A DNA stretch of 64,000 nt, taken from NCBI GenBank assembly GCA_029783825.1, contig JAREIK010002415.1, forward strand, positions 374,501 through 438,500, in the 5' to 3' direction. Made by a program: the position numbers and the translations under genes. The notes under the pieces are model-generated. The model had not been told where the DNA came from. It was given only the letters and a program-made list of their open reading frames with translations, and searched no databases. The DNA comes from Sapria himalayana (lineage: Eukaryota > Streptophyta > Magnoliopsida > Malpighiales > Rafflesiaceae). Below, piece after piece: positions 46,559 through 58,316 of the stretch. Every line of letters starts with the position of its first letter. The stretch's first letter is position 1.

Positions 46559-49500
46559 TGTTGTGACTTTGTTATGCTATCTAAATTTTTAGTTAGACAA
46601 TATCCCAAAATCTCATTGGTGAGGGTATCTTATAAAAAAAAAGGTCCAGAAATATATAGGTCAAATAAGTAGTAAAAAAGACTTACATCAAGATATCAAT
46701 CTCATAAAGATTATATCAGTAGTTTAGTCAATCAAGAATAAGACAACTCAATTTTAGTAAAATAGATATTTTAAATTTTGGTATCAATATTTGATCCATG
46801 AATTTGTTCATTTAATTTATGTGATATATCATATATGTTCTAAATAGATTATATCATACTTGCACAATTAACATATACTTCTTTCAAGTTTTATCAGTGC
46901 AAATCATACGAGTAAAAATAACTAAGAGGGTTGTTACCAACTTACTAGTCATAATTACTAATACACATCGTGCGAATTATTTATCATCATTCTCCTTAGT
47001 GACAATACAACTTTTATACTAAAGGTGAATCCATTAGAAAAATATTCTATATAACATCCATCGCAATCAAGAATTTTTTTAAAACATGTACAATGGATTA
47101 TTATGTAAAAATATTTACACTTTCAACTTTGTAAGTACCATACTCATAATTATAAACATAATCATCCACCATAATAATTCATTGAAACTTATCAATAGTT
47201 AAATCTATAATTCAAGTTCAATTTAATCGCACATTCATCAATTTCTATAACATAACATAAATCAAAGTACATTCATTAATATAAAAATATGTATACATCA
47301 CACAAATAAAATTATACAAACCCTAGACCACACCTTATTTTGATAATACTTTTTGAATCTATCCTAGAGAGAGAGAGAGAGATTTGAAAGTCATGCCCCT
47401 AAATCTAAGATTTTGTTTGTCTTGCATTCCTTTCTTGCTTGTGGAGCCCCTAGAAAGTATAGAAATCACCTCTAGGATTTGGTTACTATACTTTGGCTCT
47501 TGTTTGGTGATTGAAAGAAAAAAAAGATTAGAGATTTGTTTCAATGTCTATCTTGTACTCTTTTATACTCTAACATTTCTACATCACTTTAAGAAGAAAA
47601 ATGATGCTTCCAAAAGAAATGCACTATTTCAACCTTCATCTCTTGAGTCAGAGATTGTGACTCTAAAAAGTATCCATGATTCTGTAATGTATCATAATCT
47701 TTTTATAACACAAAGTAGTGTCATTAGTAATATCTATGACTTAGGCCTAACATCTCCATAATAAAAAGTAATAGCATTGGGAATGACCTCTCATATGCAT
47801 AATATAATCATGATATTGAGAATGATCATGAATTTAACATTGGTCTACATTAATCATCATATAGCTGTAATACTAAAAATGGCCACTACATTAGGAACTA
47901 TCTTTAATGTACATCATATTGCTATGATATTAGGACATGGTCATGACACAATAATGGCCTTTCTTATGTCTAAATTGGCTATAGTACTAGGATTGGAAAT
48001 GGTGCTAGGTTTAACTTCTTTTATATATCCTATGATCATGACACTACTAAAAAGGCCATGATACTATCAATTAGACTGACATAAAAGTCATGGTTTTGCC
48101 TTCTATCAAAGAAAAGAGTTGTAGCCTTGGGGAATGGTCATGTGAGAGTAAATACACTCTACAACTTTTTGATTCCAAAAGTCATAATAATGAATAATTA
48201 TCGTGGCTTTGGAACTAAGTAGTTTTGGCTTTATAATTTTCTGTAGCTCAAAAGTAAACATTTTGTAAAATGGGCATGACTCTGATTTGAGACTAAAATC
48301 TTATTAAAGATAATATTATATTACTTGAAAGTGATTGTGACTTTCCTAGTGAGATACTTAGTTATTATGACATGAAATTAATATCACAATCATTTAATTG
48401 TTATATAAAAGTATGGCTGTAACTTCAGGATAATATCAAAGTCATAAAAAAATATTACATAATTATAGTATTATGTTAATGACATAGTAGATTCATGACA
48501 TACAAAGGATATTATGTTCAATTAGGTAGAGTTTAAGCAAAGAATAGATGCTCAAACTATACAATGCTTCATAATCTACCTATTAGTCAAACTTCTCCAA
48601 AACTTATTGATTTCATGATTATTCATCAAATTCAACTAAAATTCTAAAGTCATAAAATGTATCCATTCATATCCCAATTCTATACCTACACATTGTTTAA
48701 AAATACTAAAATACTCAAGAATATTAGTTAAATTGAACACCAAACAATATTCATTGGATACTCTAAAATCCATGAGATGACTTTCTATACATCTCACATG
48801 ATTTTATTCCTAATATCTAGCTAAATTGAATTCTATGATTGATTATACTATCTATGTTGTGATTGATACTTGAATTAATAAGTTTATATTTAGTTTATAA
48901 TGTATTTGGATGTTGGTAGATATATCTACACTTAATAACTAGAAATTATGATTTTCATGAATTTGTCAGTTTATGTATGTTAGCCATGGTAGATAGTAAT
49001 AAGTATATTACAAGATACAATTACATGGTTCAAATAGAAATAAGTAATATTTCTTCAAATCTTAATACATGAGATATACCAATTAATAAAAATTCTATGT
49101 TTAGTTATGTTAATCATTATGAGTATGATACTTATGAAGCCAACAGAATAAAAGTATTCAAAAACTAATCTATTATGTAATATCTAGATGAACTAACCTC
49201 AAAGAATATATAGGTTAAGTAGAATATCTTACCTAAGAGTTTCATGGTAGTGTGAGTCATGTGTTAGTCATGGTGGATGATGATAAATATGTTATAAGGT
49301 ACACACAAGTGTGGGAGACTCATATGGTGGATACAACCCTGCAAATAATTCCTGCTTGTATGATTTTTATGATAAAATTTTTGAGAATATATATATTTAA
49401 TTATCATGAGTATGTCACTCATAAAGCTAAAAACACAAATGAATTCATTATCACATTATCTCTAGTCATTTAAGATAATTAGAAATTAAAAAATAAAAGT

Positions 49501-49765
49501 ATGTACTCAAAACAATCATCAAGGATAATTAATTTATTACCAAAAAGGAGTAGACATGTAATAATCCTTGCATGGATTAATATATTGCTTCGATATTAAA
49601 ATATTGAGGGGATAACTATGAAAAGATTATATTTTGTAGTGATAGTCCATTGGATGATGGACACCTTATATGTCAAGAGGGAACATGGGCATATTCACAT
49701 TAATCTAATATTCATCCAAACCAAATAAAATATGAACTAAATATCATAAGTATAATTCTTAAGAC
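46559..49765 (+). repeat. 3' LTR of Athila-like element, palindromic, right end lost
   Basis: It starts TGTTGTGACTTTG at 46,559. The left arm (to about 47,340) and the right arm (48,540-49,765) are inverted copies: 'TTTGTAAGTACCATACTCATAA' near 47,130 against 'ATTATGAGTATGATACTTATG' near 49,115. The core (47,380-48,500) contains a (GA)n tract at 47,366-47,382 and a long motif array. In the right arm 'ATGAGTATG' segments recur about 284 bp apart. The last 230 bp or so of the arm, with the terminus, are missing. Confidence 0.72.
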
Positions 49766-50060
49766 TTGTCAAGTTGCCTTTAGATCGGAAGACAATTGAA
49801 AGGTAGCAGATATAGAAAAGTTCTAGTGGTGTAGACTTGAGTCAATAATGAGGAAGTATTCACTATAAGTGGAATAATACTTATGAAGTTATATTGCAAT
49901 ATTGTGAGAATTCTAAAATGGATAGTTATTTGATAAAATCACAAAACCTAGTTGAGTGAGCATCTCTCAGCCAACATAACTCTAGTAGATATACATTTAG
50001 ATATCGATCCTTTAAATATTATTTGATAGTTCTGAAAATCAATAATGAATAGATGATTTT
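49766..50060 (+). repeat. Mosaic: copia 3' tail followed by a new LTR start
   Basis: The part 49,770-49,885 resembles 57,490-57,560, the RNase H tail and polypurine-side end of the plus-strand copia ('AAAGTTCTAGTGGT' in both). At 49,892 TATTGCAATATTGTGAGA begins a stretch that matches the start of the Athila-like LTR ('CTAGTTGAGTGAGCATCTCTC'). This is cut after about 170 bp. Several recombination or nested insertion events are needed to explain it. Confidence 0.45.
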
Positions 50061-51300
50061 GTATGAGTTAATTATATATATACTTAGAGGCTCTCAAATA
50101 TCATACTTCTCCAAGGCTTGTTGCTCTATTTCCATGACATACTCTCATTGATTTGACTTCACAGAGGCTCCTTCCTCTAGCATAGTGCTTGACTCATCTC
50201 TTATAACATGAATAGCAAGGTATGCATTATCATCATACCTTTCAAGTGGGTTTCTAACCCATATACTCCTTCTCAATATAGGTGCTGCCTTCACTACCTC
50301 TTTCCTAATTGATTCTGAAATTTTGTCTAGACCACCTCTTCATTAATGACGGATGTGCTACTGATGGAATAGAGTCATGATACATTATGTAATGTCACAA
50401 CTAAAAGATGTCATGGCTCTACTTATGATGTCGTGACTGACTCTCTTCAAAAACTCCAACATCATGACTCACTTGCACTCAATGAACACAATATCTAAAT
50501 TGTACATAACTATTCTTATAGGTTCCAAAGTTGGTTACCTTTGATGTCTTATTTGTACCTAGTAAACATGCACTTCTCTAACTTGAAATCTTGCTTGTTC
50601 TTATTTTCTTTTAGCACATGGACATGTGCATCACACCTATATACTTAATGGTAATCCAATCTAAATTTTTTTCCATATAATACTTCAAAAGGTATCTAAT
50701 CCGTTATTTCCAAAGTAGGAGTGTAAATCTTGAGGTAACATGCTTTGACAACTAATTTCACCAAAAACTTCAACTTTAAGTCTACCCAACTCTTCACGTA
50801 CCTTATATTCTCCATCAATGTTTTGTTCAGTTTTTAGCCACTATATTCTATTCTAGTGTCATCATGATCATGTTCTACATAGTAATTGCCTACTCAACAT
50901 AGAATTGATCAACCATACTATATTTGGTACCATTGTTCATGCATATAACTTTTATCTTATTATCTAATTACTTCTCTACCAATTCTTTGAACTACTTCAA
51001 TTTCTAAAATGACTCAATTTTCTTCAGAATGAAAAAAAATTGATGCATACAAAATATCAACAAATGATAAATAATACATTGATCTCCCATGTAACATATC
51101 TCTTGTATTCTTCCAAACATATCATTATGAATCAGATACAAAACAATTGTTGATTTGGCGGCTATAGTTTTGAAAGTCTCTCACTTTTTCTTTTTGTACT
51201 GGTAATTTTTTATAAAAGTTCAACCCTTCTAAACAATATCATACCCTTTATGACATCCTCTTCAAGGATACAATCACCAAATCCTTCTTAGTGATATGGC
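50060..51300 (-). pseudogene. Minus-strand copia integrase to start of RT
   Basis: On the minus strand near 50,315-50,120 the frame reads ILRRSIWVRNPLERYDDNAY, the linker before RT (R-R-S-x-R-x-x-x-P-x-R-Y), then EEGASVKSNQ. Further right, near 50,660-50,560, HVLKENKNKQDFKLEKCMFT matches the integrase C-terminal block (family: K-L-D-x-K-x-x-K-C-x-F-x-G-Y). It is the same family as the plus-strand copia pol at 55,700-57,300. RT proper is missing; the left end is cut near 50,060. Confidence 0.72.
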
Positions 51301-51640
51301 CTAGTATCTAATGCTACAATATGGTTTCATGTCATGACATTAAATTTTGTCATGACACCATGTTTCCACTACATGACTCTACTAGATTCATTCATGACAC
51401 TATTTTCCTATGTTGACCCTGCTAGGACTTTTCCATCTTTACACTACATTCTCTAATGCATCCTCATGATTTGATGTCACAATACCATATTTCTATGTCA
51501 CAACATTATTTTTTCGTGTCATGATTCTGAAGTCAGTCACAATACTTAATTGGGGTGCGACATTATTATCACATATTGTGACTCTGCTATATTATTCTCC
51601 ATAGTTTGTTTGCTCTTCAAAGCTTCCTTCTTCTCAGAAA
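51300..51640. repeat. Motif array inside minus-strand copia
   Basis: TCATGACATTA, TCATGACACCA, TCACAATAC, TCACAACAT and GTCATGATT words are frequent. The array sits between integrase and gag sequence of the copia copy, so the motif is not confined to LTRs. Confidence 0.6.
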
Positions 51641-52640
51641 CAAAGGATCCACCAACTTGAGTCATGATGGTGCATGTCACTAGCTTCTACAAGGTAACAC
51701 ACCTTATCCCACAAGCAAATACAATTGCTCATCTAGTAATCTTGCAATACTTATTATCATAAAATAATTTTATTGCATCATCATTCATCATGCCCATAGA
51801 AATTAGATTTAAATTCAAGTTTGGAATCTGCATCATCCTCAAAAATTTTTTATAGTCGGATCATGTATCTCCATTATTTAAATATGTCAATGTACCAATT
51901 ATACTCATCATTATGGGTGATACATGCGTCTAAAAAATATGCATCTCCAATGGATGTATGCTTCTTCACTAAGATAATTCTCACCTGAGTTGGCTTGATT
52001 TCACCTCTCTAGCAATTATTTTTGAATGCCAACTATACCACAATTCTTGTACTTTGATTTTAGCCTATCCATACTATTAAATATCTTATTCACCTCTCAT
52101 AAGATAATTCCATTGTACTACTACCAATAGTAATAATTAATTTGTCTCATGAATCTAGTAGTGAATAGAGGATAGTTATAGCATTATCATCATCACTGAT
52201 CTCACAACCAATAAAAGTTAACTGATTGATTAGTATATGATATTCATATAAGTTTGAAAAAAGTGTTTTAGCCTCCTCCAAGCATAACTTATATATTACT
52301 TCCAAAAAAATAACTTATTAACCAATGACTTACTCAAATAGAGTACCACAAACTTCTTCTAGAGATGCTTCACTAATCTATCACTAGAAACATTCACCAA
52401 GACCTCATATCTCAAATATAATGAGATCAATTCTCATACTTTCTGATCCACCTTGTCCTACTTAAATATCTTGGTAGAAGTTGTATTTGATTTTTGATTG
52501 CTTACTATTGGCCTCCCATATTCAATGGTGGACCAATAAACTCTATCAACAAGTATATCCTAACTCTTTAATTTCTATAGTTTGAAATCTTCTCCAAAAA
52601 TGTTTCAATATTAACTTGCCATTCTGCTCAACAACCAAAC
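51640..52640 (-). pseudogene. Minus-strand copia gag (decayed)
   Basis: Read leftward from about 52,480, the frame has KYNFYQDI-like text, then DKVDQKV, VLVNVSSDRLVKHL and FVVLYLSKSLVNKLFFWK. These match the copia Gag pattern (L-x-x-L-Y-x-x-K-S-L-x-N-K-L-x-L-x-K-x-L-Y). VVRSVMMIML and SSIHY near 52,200-52,120 fit the following I-x-D-E-D-x-x-x-x-L-L-x-S-L-P segment. It is homologous to the gag at 39,281. Confidence 0.7.
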
Positions 52641-52730
52641 CTTGGCTCTAATACCAAATGTTAGGTCCCATGCTACTTAGGTATCTAGCTCCTAGATACC
52701 AAATATTATGACCTACATAATATAGTTTAG

Positions 52731-52741
52731 TTCTGATACCA
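52731..52741 (-). other. Primer binding site of the minus-strand copia
   Basis: The minus strand reads TGGTATCAGAA. A second match, TGGTATTAGAGCCA, lies at 52,643-52,656. The plus-strand relatives also have a TTTGGTAT repeat of the site about 50 bp inside (near 39,033 and 58,360), so the outer one is taken as the true site. Confidence 0.65.
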
Positions 52742-52743
52742 TA

Positions 52744-54769
52744 TGTGTGAATTAACACAAACCACATAATTTTATAATACTAAATATTAACTAATAACAT
52801 ACAAGGTATATATCATTAATACCTTGTGTTGGATCTCAAGGAGAATAGAGATCCCACAGATCTCTTGCATAACTAGTATTGCAATATCAAACTAGGAATC
52901 ATGATTGTTATTAGGGAATAGATAATGAAAAAAGAACTCTGATATATGAAGCATACAATACACAAAAGAGAGGGGGAAAAGGACACGACCAAACAAGTAA
53001 ACTATAAGAGCCAAAGAGAAAAAAAAATTATTATCATTGAATAAATCTATATAGTATACACTCACTTTCTCAATGCTCTACTTTTTTTTATATCTACAAG
53101 TACTTAAATGGTAAAAAATATCTTTAAACTTATGACCTAATTCATGACATTATACTTCTATTTCATGACTTTATCCATGTTGCAACATGATAAAATAGAA
53201 TCACCAATTGAATCATTAAATCAACTAGTCATAACAATACAAAAAAGGTTGTAACTATAATAATATCATAACATCATAAAACAAGGTCATGACTTCATTC
53301 ATATTATGACATCATAAAATAGGATCATGGTACCAAAATATATGTTATAGTTTCAATTGAGTCATGACTTCACAATTAAGGTCATAACTCCAAAACATAA
53401 CTTACAACATCAATTAAGTTATGACTACATAATTCATGTTGTGACTCAAAAGCATATATTATAGTTTTAATTGAGTTGCAACGTCATAATTCATGCTATA
53501 ATTTTAGTTGAGTCATGACACCAAAAAATAAGATTATGACTTGAAATCTTAAGTTGGCTAGTCACAAAAATACAAAATAGCTTGTGACTACAATGATGTC
53601 GCAATACCATATTGTTAGTAATAGTACTCTAGGCCTATTGTATAGACCTGATATTTTGACTATTTGTGAGAATTAATTATTATGATGATTTGCATGTTTA
53701 TTATATATAATATTCTTGAATACTATTATTAATTATTCTAAATGTCCCTAATCTTATTGTTATGGGAATAATAATGAATTAAGTTTAGTATAAAATTTGA
53801 TTGATATTCATGGGATGAATATGTGTATGAGATAGAAATTAAATTTATATTTTTTGTTGAGAACAAATATTGGATAGAGATTATTATATGGATCAAAGTC
53901 ATACGTTAATCTCTAATAGGTGTGTCATTAAATCCTTTGACTTGAGATCAATATAGTTCTCAACATAAGGAATATTATGTTTTAATATAATCAAACATTC
54001 TATTTAATCAGATGACTATAATCAAACATAATAAAAATTATGTAGTGAGATATGAGTGATTAAGATGGATTTTGTCCCTCTTATTATAAGAGAGATATTT
54101 CTAAGTCCCATTGACAATTAAGACTAAAAAATGTATGACCATGCTCAAATGAATTGATAGAGATCAATATCATTTATTTAGTCAGTCAAATTGAGTTTCA
54201 AGTAATCAAAGATAGAACAATATAAGATTGACTTTGTTCATGCCTAATATTCTATTATGATATCATGAGACAAAAAGATTGTATCATTAGCTATATTAAG
54301 GTTGTCTTGGATCAAAAGCTTTTCATTTAACTTGTGTAGTCATAATGTCTTGCTAGAGGCCACTTATGACTTGTAAGATCAAAATACAATTTAGGCATAT
54401 TGCTAATATTAATTGAACCTATAGGGTCACACACTAAGAATGAATAATAATGGTTATAGTTTTTCACTCTCTGTAATAATTTTAAATGATGAGATTATTC
54501 TAAATTATAAAAAAATAATTAGTTATTATTTAAATTCGAATTTTATTTTTGAGAAAATTTAAATTCATGATTTAAACAAATAATTAATCAGTTATATTTT
54601 GGTATTGGATAAGAAAATAATCTATAAAGTTTTTTTAAAAAGAGTTTTAAATATTATATATATATATATATATATATGTTTCCTTATCTGATAAAGATTT
54701 GAATTTAAATTATTATTATTTAAAAGAGTTTTAAATAAAATTTGGATTTGAATTAAACCCTAGCAAAAT

Positions 54770-54815
<46 letters not shown>

Positions 54816-55440
54816 ACATATATGGTAAGGATCAGTCATCACTATCTTTTACTCAGAGAATAATCAAAACAGAGAAAATGAAAAACCCTAATTTTGTTTT
54901 TGAGAAGATGAAACTAAACTAGTATTCAACAAGATCATTTGTTATTTATTTGTGTGCGGATACTAGTAGAGGGTGGTCGCTTTTGAGAAAAGCATCACAT
55001 TTAAAGATCCAAATAAAATAAGACACAGACTTGTAGGCTTGATGAATTGATCTACAAGAGGTAAGTTTTGTTTACCATTTTTATATATTTTTATGAAATA
55101 TGTGTGGACATTGGTGGATTATGAAATAAAAATTATAAATTTTACTATATTTATGTTCCAATCGAATTGAAAATTCTCCCCATTTCTCTACACATATAAC
55201 ATGGTCATTACTTTATTTGTATTGCAACACCATGAAACATGATCAGGACGCTAGAATAAATGTCATAGCTTTAGTTGAGTCATTAATTCATAATTAAGGT
55301 CGTGAATCTAAAGCACATCTTAGAACTTCTGTTGATTTGCAACTACAAAATTCAAATTGTTACTCCAAAGAATATGTTACAATTTTGGTTGATTTGTGAT
55401 TTCACAATTCATAACATGACTCCAAAGCACTTGAAATAGC
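52744..55440 (-). repeat. 5' LTR of minus-strand copia, split by a solo LTR
   Basis: The LTR lies to the right of the primer site. Parts 53,140-53,607 and 55,198-55,440 carry the same tandem units with GTCATGAC-, GTTGCAAC- and GTTGTGAC-type motifs as the copia LTRs at 38,293 and 57,563. The two parts are one array interrupted by the 1,580-bp solo LTR at 53,613. The right limit near 55,440 is where the plus-strand gag resumes. Confidence 0.6.
53613..55192. mobile_element. Solo LTR (1,580 bp) with perfect 5-bp TSD
   Basis: The element begins TGTTAGTAATAG and ends CTCTACA, with the 5-bp target CATAT on both sides (53,608-53,612 and 55,193-55,197). The interior resembles a plant copia LTR: a 'CTTGCTAGAGGCCACTTATG' segment near 54,350, 'AGGGTCACACACTAAGAA' near 54,424, and a leader-like 'AACCCTAATTTTG' near 54,884. 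It contains (TA)n at 54,654-54,678 and (TA)n(GT)n at 54,769-54,815. No internal region or second LTR exists, so it arose by LTR-LTR recombination. Confidence 0.9.
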
Positions 55441-55449
55441 TTCAAAGTG

Positions 55450-55790
55450 TGATTAAATTCTCAAAGGATATATTATTTGTGAGGGGGACGACTAAAGAAT
55501 ACAAATCAAATATAAGAAAAAGATCAAATAGTATGAATAACCTAAAATAGAAATATTAGAAATATGGTAAAGCCAGGGACTTGAAGAGGGACTACTAGAA
55601 ATGTAGAGATAAGACAACATAAATCACAATATCCTTTCTAGTCGTGATCAAAGTGAAAGTATTCTCAATAGGTAAGGAGTTATCCACTAAATACGTACAC
55701 TTTATAGAAGCATGTGTCACTCATATTGATGAAAATAGTTGGTTCATTGACATAAGTGTATCATAACACAAGACTCCTCTTCAAACTAGT
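55450..55790 (+). pseudogene. Copia gag end, zinc knuckle and protease start
   Basis: This is where the plus-strand copia resumes after the nested DNA. The frame reads FVRGTTKEYKSNIRKRSNS, then the decayed knuckle KYGKARDLKRDY (family: C-x-x-C-G-x-x-G-H-x-x-x-D-C) near 55,570. The protease follows at 55,738 as SWFIDISVS, matching S-W-x-I-D-S-G-A-S with Ser-Gly-Ala changed but the catalytic Asp kept. Confidence 0.78.
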
Positions 55791-57562
55791 TCATAAAGTT
55801 TGAGTCTTATGATAGAGGTGATGTGATTATAAGAAATGACTCAATGGTGAAGATAGTTGGCCATGAGAAGGTAAAAATGAAGATGCATATTGAGACTTTA
55901 AAATTCCTTTTAGAGGTAATGAAATTTCTAAACTTGAGAAAATATTTGATTTTGTGAGTGTAGTGATTAATGGTAGGGTGAGATTCTATTGTGATGAATA
56001 GTATTATAAGATGACATTTAGCAATTGTAATTAAACATGGAATAAAATGTGGAACCATGTATAAACTACTACAAGCACCATCAGTGCTCGAGTTAGTTGC
56101 TTTATTTCAAAGAAGAAGGAAAATGAAGAATAAGTAGACCATGGATAACAAGCATGCCTTGGAGAATAATTAATCTTAGTCATTACATGGAAATATAATT
56201 TCATTACATAGTGCATTGTCTCGACTATGTTTAAACTCGAGGCATAGGAACAATATGTTGTGACCCAATTTATTGTCATATATGGAATCATGCTGTGACA
56301 TCAAAGATTAGGATATATTAGTAAGAAAAGTTTGGCATCTATATCTTTAAATAAAGTGGTGGAATAAGTGCTAGATTGTTCAAAAGGGTTCGATTTTTAT
56401 GAGGATTTCTTATACATAAAACAAAAGTAGGTGAAGTTTAAATCTACATCAACTAGATCAACAACTATGCTTGATTTAATTCATAATAATTTGTTCGAAG
56501 AAATATCAAAGCCATAACTTGGGAGATCCATGTATTGCATGTCTTTTGTGGATAATTTCTTCAAGAATACATGGGTCTACTTTTTTCAAAAGAAATCCGA
56601 GGTGTTAGAGAAGTTGAAAGAAATCAAAGTGCTAGTGGCTTACCCTCTAAGCCACTAGCACTCTTACATCATATGATGCTACCTAAATTACTACACTCTT
56701 ACATCATTAGTTAAGGATTAGATGCCTTTTGAGGTCTTGTATGGAGATAAGCTAAGTGTGGCTCACCTTTGAGTTTTTGGGTGTGATGCATATATTTATG
56801 TGATGAAGAAAAAGAAAAATAAGCTAGACTTCAAGTTAAAGAAGTGAAAGTTTATTGGCTATAAGCTCGGCATTAAAGGATATAAGCTTTGGAAATAAGG
56901 GACCAAAATAGTCATCTACATCAGTTATGTCATGTCTAAGGTGTGCAAGAGTGGAGAAGTCCCAATAAGTCATGATGTATGTCATATTTTTGAAATCAAT
57001 GAGTCATAACATCTTCCAGTTGTACCATTAGAAAGTCATTTATTCGGGACATCACAAAATATGTCATGACAACATTCCCACTAGTGAAACAGATTCCCTT
57101 GATGAAGAGGTAGTGCAGACATAAATTGAAGATTATGTTGAGGAGAAAGTAATTGAGACAACACTTGTATTGAGGAGCTCTACATAGGTTATAAACTTAT
57201 GTGTAAAAAATATTGATAATGCATTCCATGCTCTTCATGTTATATAAGATGACTAAATACTATGATGGAGGCAAGAGCCTCTGGAAAGTCAAATCAGTGG
57301 GAGCAAGCCGTGAAAGAAGTGATGTAGTTATTGGTGAAGAGCACTATTTAGGATCCTTTTGAAATAGTCCTTAGATTGGAATGAAATGATGTTGTGAAGA
57401 AAAACAAATTTTGAGTGCCTTATGAAGATGCCCTTGGATTGGAAGGAAATGATGTAATTGAAAAGAACTTTGTTGATTAAATGACAAAGGCAATGGGTTC
57501 AAAAAAGTTCTAGTGGTACATAGCTGAGACTAAGATAAAGAAGTATATACTAAGTAGGAGAA
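55791..57562 (+). pseudogene. Copia protease end, integrase and RT remnant
   Basis: Successive blocks are visible in changing frames: the 'TLKIPFRGNEIS' protease tail, LIHSDLF-like and CVSFVDNFFKNTWVYFFQKK (56,480-56,600) of the integrase core, and KKSEVLEKLKEIK. Then PFEVLYGDKLSVAHL and FGCDAYIYVM (56,725-56,810), and FKLKK, stop, KFIGYKLGIKGYKLW. The Tork-type integrase order is clear. At 57,260 EARASGKSNQWEQAVKEVM is the start of RT; most of RT and RNase H is deleted. KAMGSKKF, stop, WYIAETKIKKYILS near 57,490-57,550 is the C-terminal tail next to the LTR. Confidence 0.82.
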
Positions 57563-58316
57563 TATTAGGATTGACACATACTTTTGAATCTATAACATGT
57601 GTTTCATGTCTTGACCTGAATTATGGTGCTATGATATTAATGAAGTCACAACTAGTTTGGTGTTGTTGCAGCTAAAAGTCTTAAGGATTCAAGTCATGAA
57701 CCTATTATATAGTGTTACACCATGAAACTAGTTGTGATTGATTTTTCATTGTTATGATTAAAAGACTTAGAAGGATTAAAGTCATGATCATATTTTATGG
57801 TATTGTTACTTGAATGAAGTTACAACTTATTTTGTGTTGTTACAACTAGATAATCTAAGGATTCAAGTAGTGACCTTGTTCTATGGTGTCATGACAAGAA
57901 TGAAGTTGTAATCTATTTTTTGTCATCGTGACTTGTTTACTTCAAGATTCTATTCACGATAATATTATATGGTGTTGCAACATGAATAAATGAAGATGCA
58001 ATATGGATTGATGTTGTGACTCAAGTTTTAAGTTTAAGAGGTTTTTTATCTATTTTAATGCACTTGTAAATGTAAACAAAATGAGTAGAAAAAGTAATCA
58101 AAGTGAGCATGAGTGAGTGTGTAGTAGTTGTAACCAAAGTATTCAATAATAGTAAAAAATTTTACTCTTCTCTCTTGTGGTTGTCCCCTCCATCTCTTTC
58201 TTATACATGAGTGTTTCATCTATGGAGTTATCTTGTCTCTAACTGAAATTATAAATCACCAGCATGATTCCTAGTTTGGTATCGATGGCGGTTGTGCTAG
58301 TTATCTTGGATTTTTG
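57563..58316 (+). repeat. Second LTR of the plus-strand copia element
   Basis: It matches 38,293-38,982 along its length, starting TATTAGGATTG (TG decayed to TA). It holds five 86-bp motif units (anchors near 57,647, 57,732, 57,820, 57,904 and 57,992) against about four in the other LTR. The CT-rich leader 'TTCTCTCTTGTGGTTG' recurs. Confidence 0.85.

Noticed and set aside
47384..47761. Open frame of 125 codons on the plus strand
   Set aside because: It lies in the core of an Athila-like LTR and runs through the motif array. No domain is visible, and the homologous cores do not keep it open.
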